NCBI GenBank assembly: GCA_903912435.1
Contig: CAIWHI010000600.1
Location: forward strand, 1 to 6,463
Direction of reading: 5' to 3'
DNA: 6,463 nucleotides
DNA from: an uncultured Bacteroidota bacterium
GTDB taxonomy: Bacteria > Bacteroidota > Bacteroidia > Chitinophagales > Chitinophagaceae
Shown here: positions 5,346 through 6,463 of the stretch, piece after piece
Layout: each line of letters opens with the position of its first letter
How positions within the stretch are numbered: position 1 is the stretch's first letter
Position numbers and translations under genes: made by a program
The notes under the pieces: model-generated
What the model was told of the DNA's origin: nothing
Databases searched by the model: none
The model's input: only the letters and a program-made list of their open reading frames with translations

Positions 5346-6110
5346 ATGTTACAAGCTCTTACTCAATATCCGGTAATAAATGGATTTTTGCCAATATTCC
5401 TAAACCCTATAATTGGTAAGGGAACTTTTAACTTTCTAAAGGATCTAAAATTAGAAGCCTTAAATAGAAAGTATGCCCAAAGTGGCTACGGTTTAAAGGA
5501 CAATCATCGCATTAGGTACAAAGTAGGTCTTAATTCACCAATTCAGCCATTAGTATTGGATATGTCAAATGTAGTCAATGTTATTTGCGAGTTGAATCAC
5601 CCAACCGGTACCTTTTCTGTTAAGCACTTAAAAGTTTGTGATACAAACTCATCGTTGTCGGTATTTGATGACATATTGCCTGAAATGATTAAGGCTGTTG
5701 AGCATACCGAGTTCAAGTATATTTCATTTCCAATTATTGCCAATTTGAACAAGAAGGAATTAAATATTAAGTTGGCTATAAAGCTTGCGTACCTGGATTT
5801 TGAGTTAGATACAAATGATTTGGATGAAATGAATAAGGTTTTTGTTGAAGCAGGTATTGACTACACTATACAGTCAATAAAAGAGGTTGTTAGTTCCAGA
5901 GAACTTTTAGAAATTTGGGTAGATAATTTTTTTAGTTGCACCTTTATTTATACGAAAGAAGGTGGTGCAGGAGCAATGGTTAAAGCGAAGAATCAATTTG
6001 CAGTTGAAGCATCTAATGCGGCCAATTCTGTTTCCAACCTTTTTCTCTCTAGTTTAAGGTCGAGATTTTTCAATTTGTTTATGTATTCCCGGTCGCTAAC
6101 ACTACGATAA
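5346..6110 (+). CDS. Uncharacterised 254-aa protein
   Basis: I do not recognise this family. The N-terminus (MLQALTQYPVINGFLPIFLNPIIGKG) is moderately hydrophobic but has no positive start or cleavage site of a signal peptide, so a soluble or peripheral protein is inferred. Residues ~45-130 look mixed alpha/beta (YKVGLNSPIQPLVLDMSN, FKYISFPIIANLN). Residues ~138-190 are mainly helical and acidic (LDFELDTNDLDEMNKVF). A glycine-rich GGAGA follows at 206-210. The last ~38 residues, rich in Ser, Phe and Arg, lie antisense to the 83-aa frame on the other strand, and their codons (CTC, AGG, CGG, CGA) differ from the rest of the gene. The true C-terminus may therefore be secondary, for instance a lost stop. 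The ATG at 5346 follows an A-rich stretch (CTGAAAACT). Strong A/T bias matches the divergent 335-aa gene and supports a shared accessory origin. Confidence 0.75.
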   Translation: MLQALTQYPVINGFLPIFLNPIIGKGTFNFLKDLKLEALNRKYAQSGYGLKDNHRIRYKVGLNSPIQPLVLDMSNVVNVICELNHPTGTFSVKHLKVCDTNSSLSVFDDILPEMIKAVEHTEFKYISFPIIANLNKKELNIKLAIKLAYLDFELDTNDLDEMNKVFVEAGIDYTIQSIKEVVSSRELLEIWVDNFFSCTFIYTKEGGAGAMVKAKNQFAVEASNAANSVSNLFLSSLRSRFFNLFMYSRSLTLR

Positions 6111-6244
6111 TTTGATGACTCTGACCCGTATGTCCTGTACTGATAAAGAAGGTGAAATTGATGGTAAATTTCACCTTCTTTATCCAATTTAGGTTTGGTA
6201 AAAAAGAAAGAAAGCTTGTTTAATAAAGAAAATGTATTCGCCAT
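5993..6244 (-). CDS. Small 83-aa protein with C-terminal coiled coil (probable)
   Basis: No family is recognised. Residues 1-16 are hydrophobic and aromatic (SLLNKLSFFF), too short and lacking features for a secure signal peptide. Residues ~50-80 (SDREYINKLKNLDLKLERKR and onwards) are highly charged with leucines at coiled-coil spacing. Codon choice (AAA, GAA, TTG, GAT) looks like genuine A/T-rich coding sequence. The main support is the near-consensus promoter just upstream (6280-6309), which gives a ~28-nt leader. Against it, the last 118 bp overlap the plus-strand 254-aa gene head-on, and an 18-bp perfect hairpin lies inside the frame. It may be a real small protein, a gene remnant, or an incidental frame over a small RNA. 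Confidence 0.5.
   Translation of the reverse strand: MANTFSLLNKLSFFFTKPKLDKEGEIYHQFHLLYQYRTYGSESSNYRSVSDREYINKLKNLDLKLERKRLETELAALDASTAN
6142..6184. terminator. Perfect 18-bp hairpin, probable terminator of the 254-aa gene
   Basis: GATAAAGAAGGTGAAATT (6142-6159), a 7-nt loop and the exact reverse complement at 6167-6184 form an uninterrupted 18-bp stem. It begins 31 bp after the stop of the plus-strand gene, has an A-rich 5' arm and a T-rich 3' arm (CTTCTTTATC), and so fits an intrinsic terminator, symmetrical enough to act both ways. It also lies inside the 83-aa minus-strand frame, within the first ~130 nt of the transcript expected from the promoter at 6280-6309. Confidence 0.6.
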
Positions 6245-6279
6245 CTTATGTGAATTTTTTGGTGGTTTTATTTGGAGGG

Positions 6280-6309
6280 CAAAGGTATCTCAATTCTAAA
6301 TCCTACAAA
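6280..6309 (-). promoter_or_regulatory. Near-consensus Bacteroidota promoter
   Basis: On the minus strand TTTG (6309-6306) is followed after 18 bases by TACCTTTG (6287-6280), matching the TTTG / TAnnTTTG consensus in both elements and within the normal spacing range. Transcription would start near 6273, about 28 nt before the ATG at 6244. It is the best promoter match noticed in the window. Confidence 0.65.
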
Positions 6310-6310
6310 T

Positions 6311-6463
6311 TAATTGTGGTTAGTTTCCAAAAAATTAATATTGGAAAAATACCTTTTTAGACATTGAAAAATTTCATTTTGGGGGAAATGGCTTGGGGTT
6401 ATGAATTGGGCTGTTGCATTTTGAAGACCTTCTAAGAAGGAGATTTATTTGCAGTTCCGGATG
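6311..6463. other. Right-hand edge without a recognised gene
   Basis: No gene could be supported. Near the end a small stem CCTTC-TAA-GAAGG (6428-6440) overlaps an AAGGAG sequence. An ATG at the very last three bases (6461-6463) could begin a gene beyond the window, but with 18 bases between GGAG and ATG and no following codons this cannot be judged. Confidence 0.4.

Noticed and set aside
6437..6463. AAGGAG plus terminal ATG as a gene start
   Set aside because: The spacing is too long, Shine-Dalgarno use is rare in this phylum, and there is no coding sequence left in the window to test.

Overview
The window looks like chromosomal DNA from a member of the Bacteroidota, perhaps Chitinophagia or Sphingobacteriia. 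The reasons are start codons preceded by A/T-rich sequence rather than Shine-Dalgarno motifs, several matches to the Bacteroidota promoter element TAnnTTTG, a signal peptidase I with the large insertion seen in this phylum, and intergenic spacers full of short hairpin repeats of kinds common in these genomes. Assignment below phylum level is a guess.

Layout: (1) 1-271, minus strand: the N-terminal part of a leucine-rich-repeat protein that runs off the left edge. (2) 272-1041: a 770-bp non-coding spacer packed with direct and inverted repeats, ending in the atpG terminator. (3) 1042-1923, minus: atpG, the ATP synthase gamma subunit. (4) 2106-3296, plus: lepB, signal peptidase I, divergent from atpG. 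(5) 3297-3563: a spacer with three hairpins. (6) 3564-3950, plus: a small S4-domain RNA-binding protein of the Hsp15 (HslR) type. (7) 3951-6463: a clearly more A/T-rich segment. It holds an unrecognised 335-aa protein (minus), a 329-bp divergent intergenic region carrying repeated and palindromic GATAACAT-type motifs, an unrecognised 254-aa protein (plus), and a small 83-aa reading frame (minus) that overlaps the end of the 254-aa gene head-on and has its own near-consensus promoter.

The left and middle genes (atpG, lepB, S4 protein) are housekeeping genes. They are separately promoted, not an operon, and atpG is not directly downstream of atpA here. The right-hand third looks like accessory DNA. 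Its two larger genes are divergent around a shared set of possible operator sites, which suggests linked regulation, but neither protein can be assigned a function from sequence alone. The most useful leads are that operator-like array, the possible degenerate phospholipase-D-like domain in the 335-aa protein, and the overlap at 5993-6310, where a strong minus-strand promoter drives into an 18-bp perfect hairpin that also sits where the terminator of the plus-strand gene would be.
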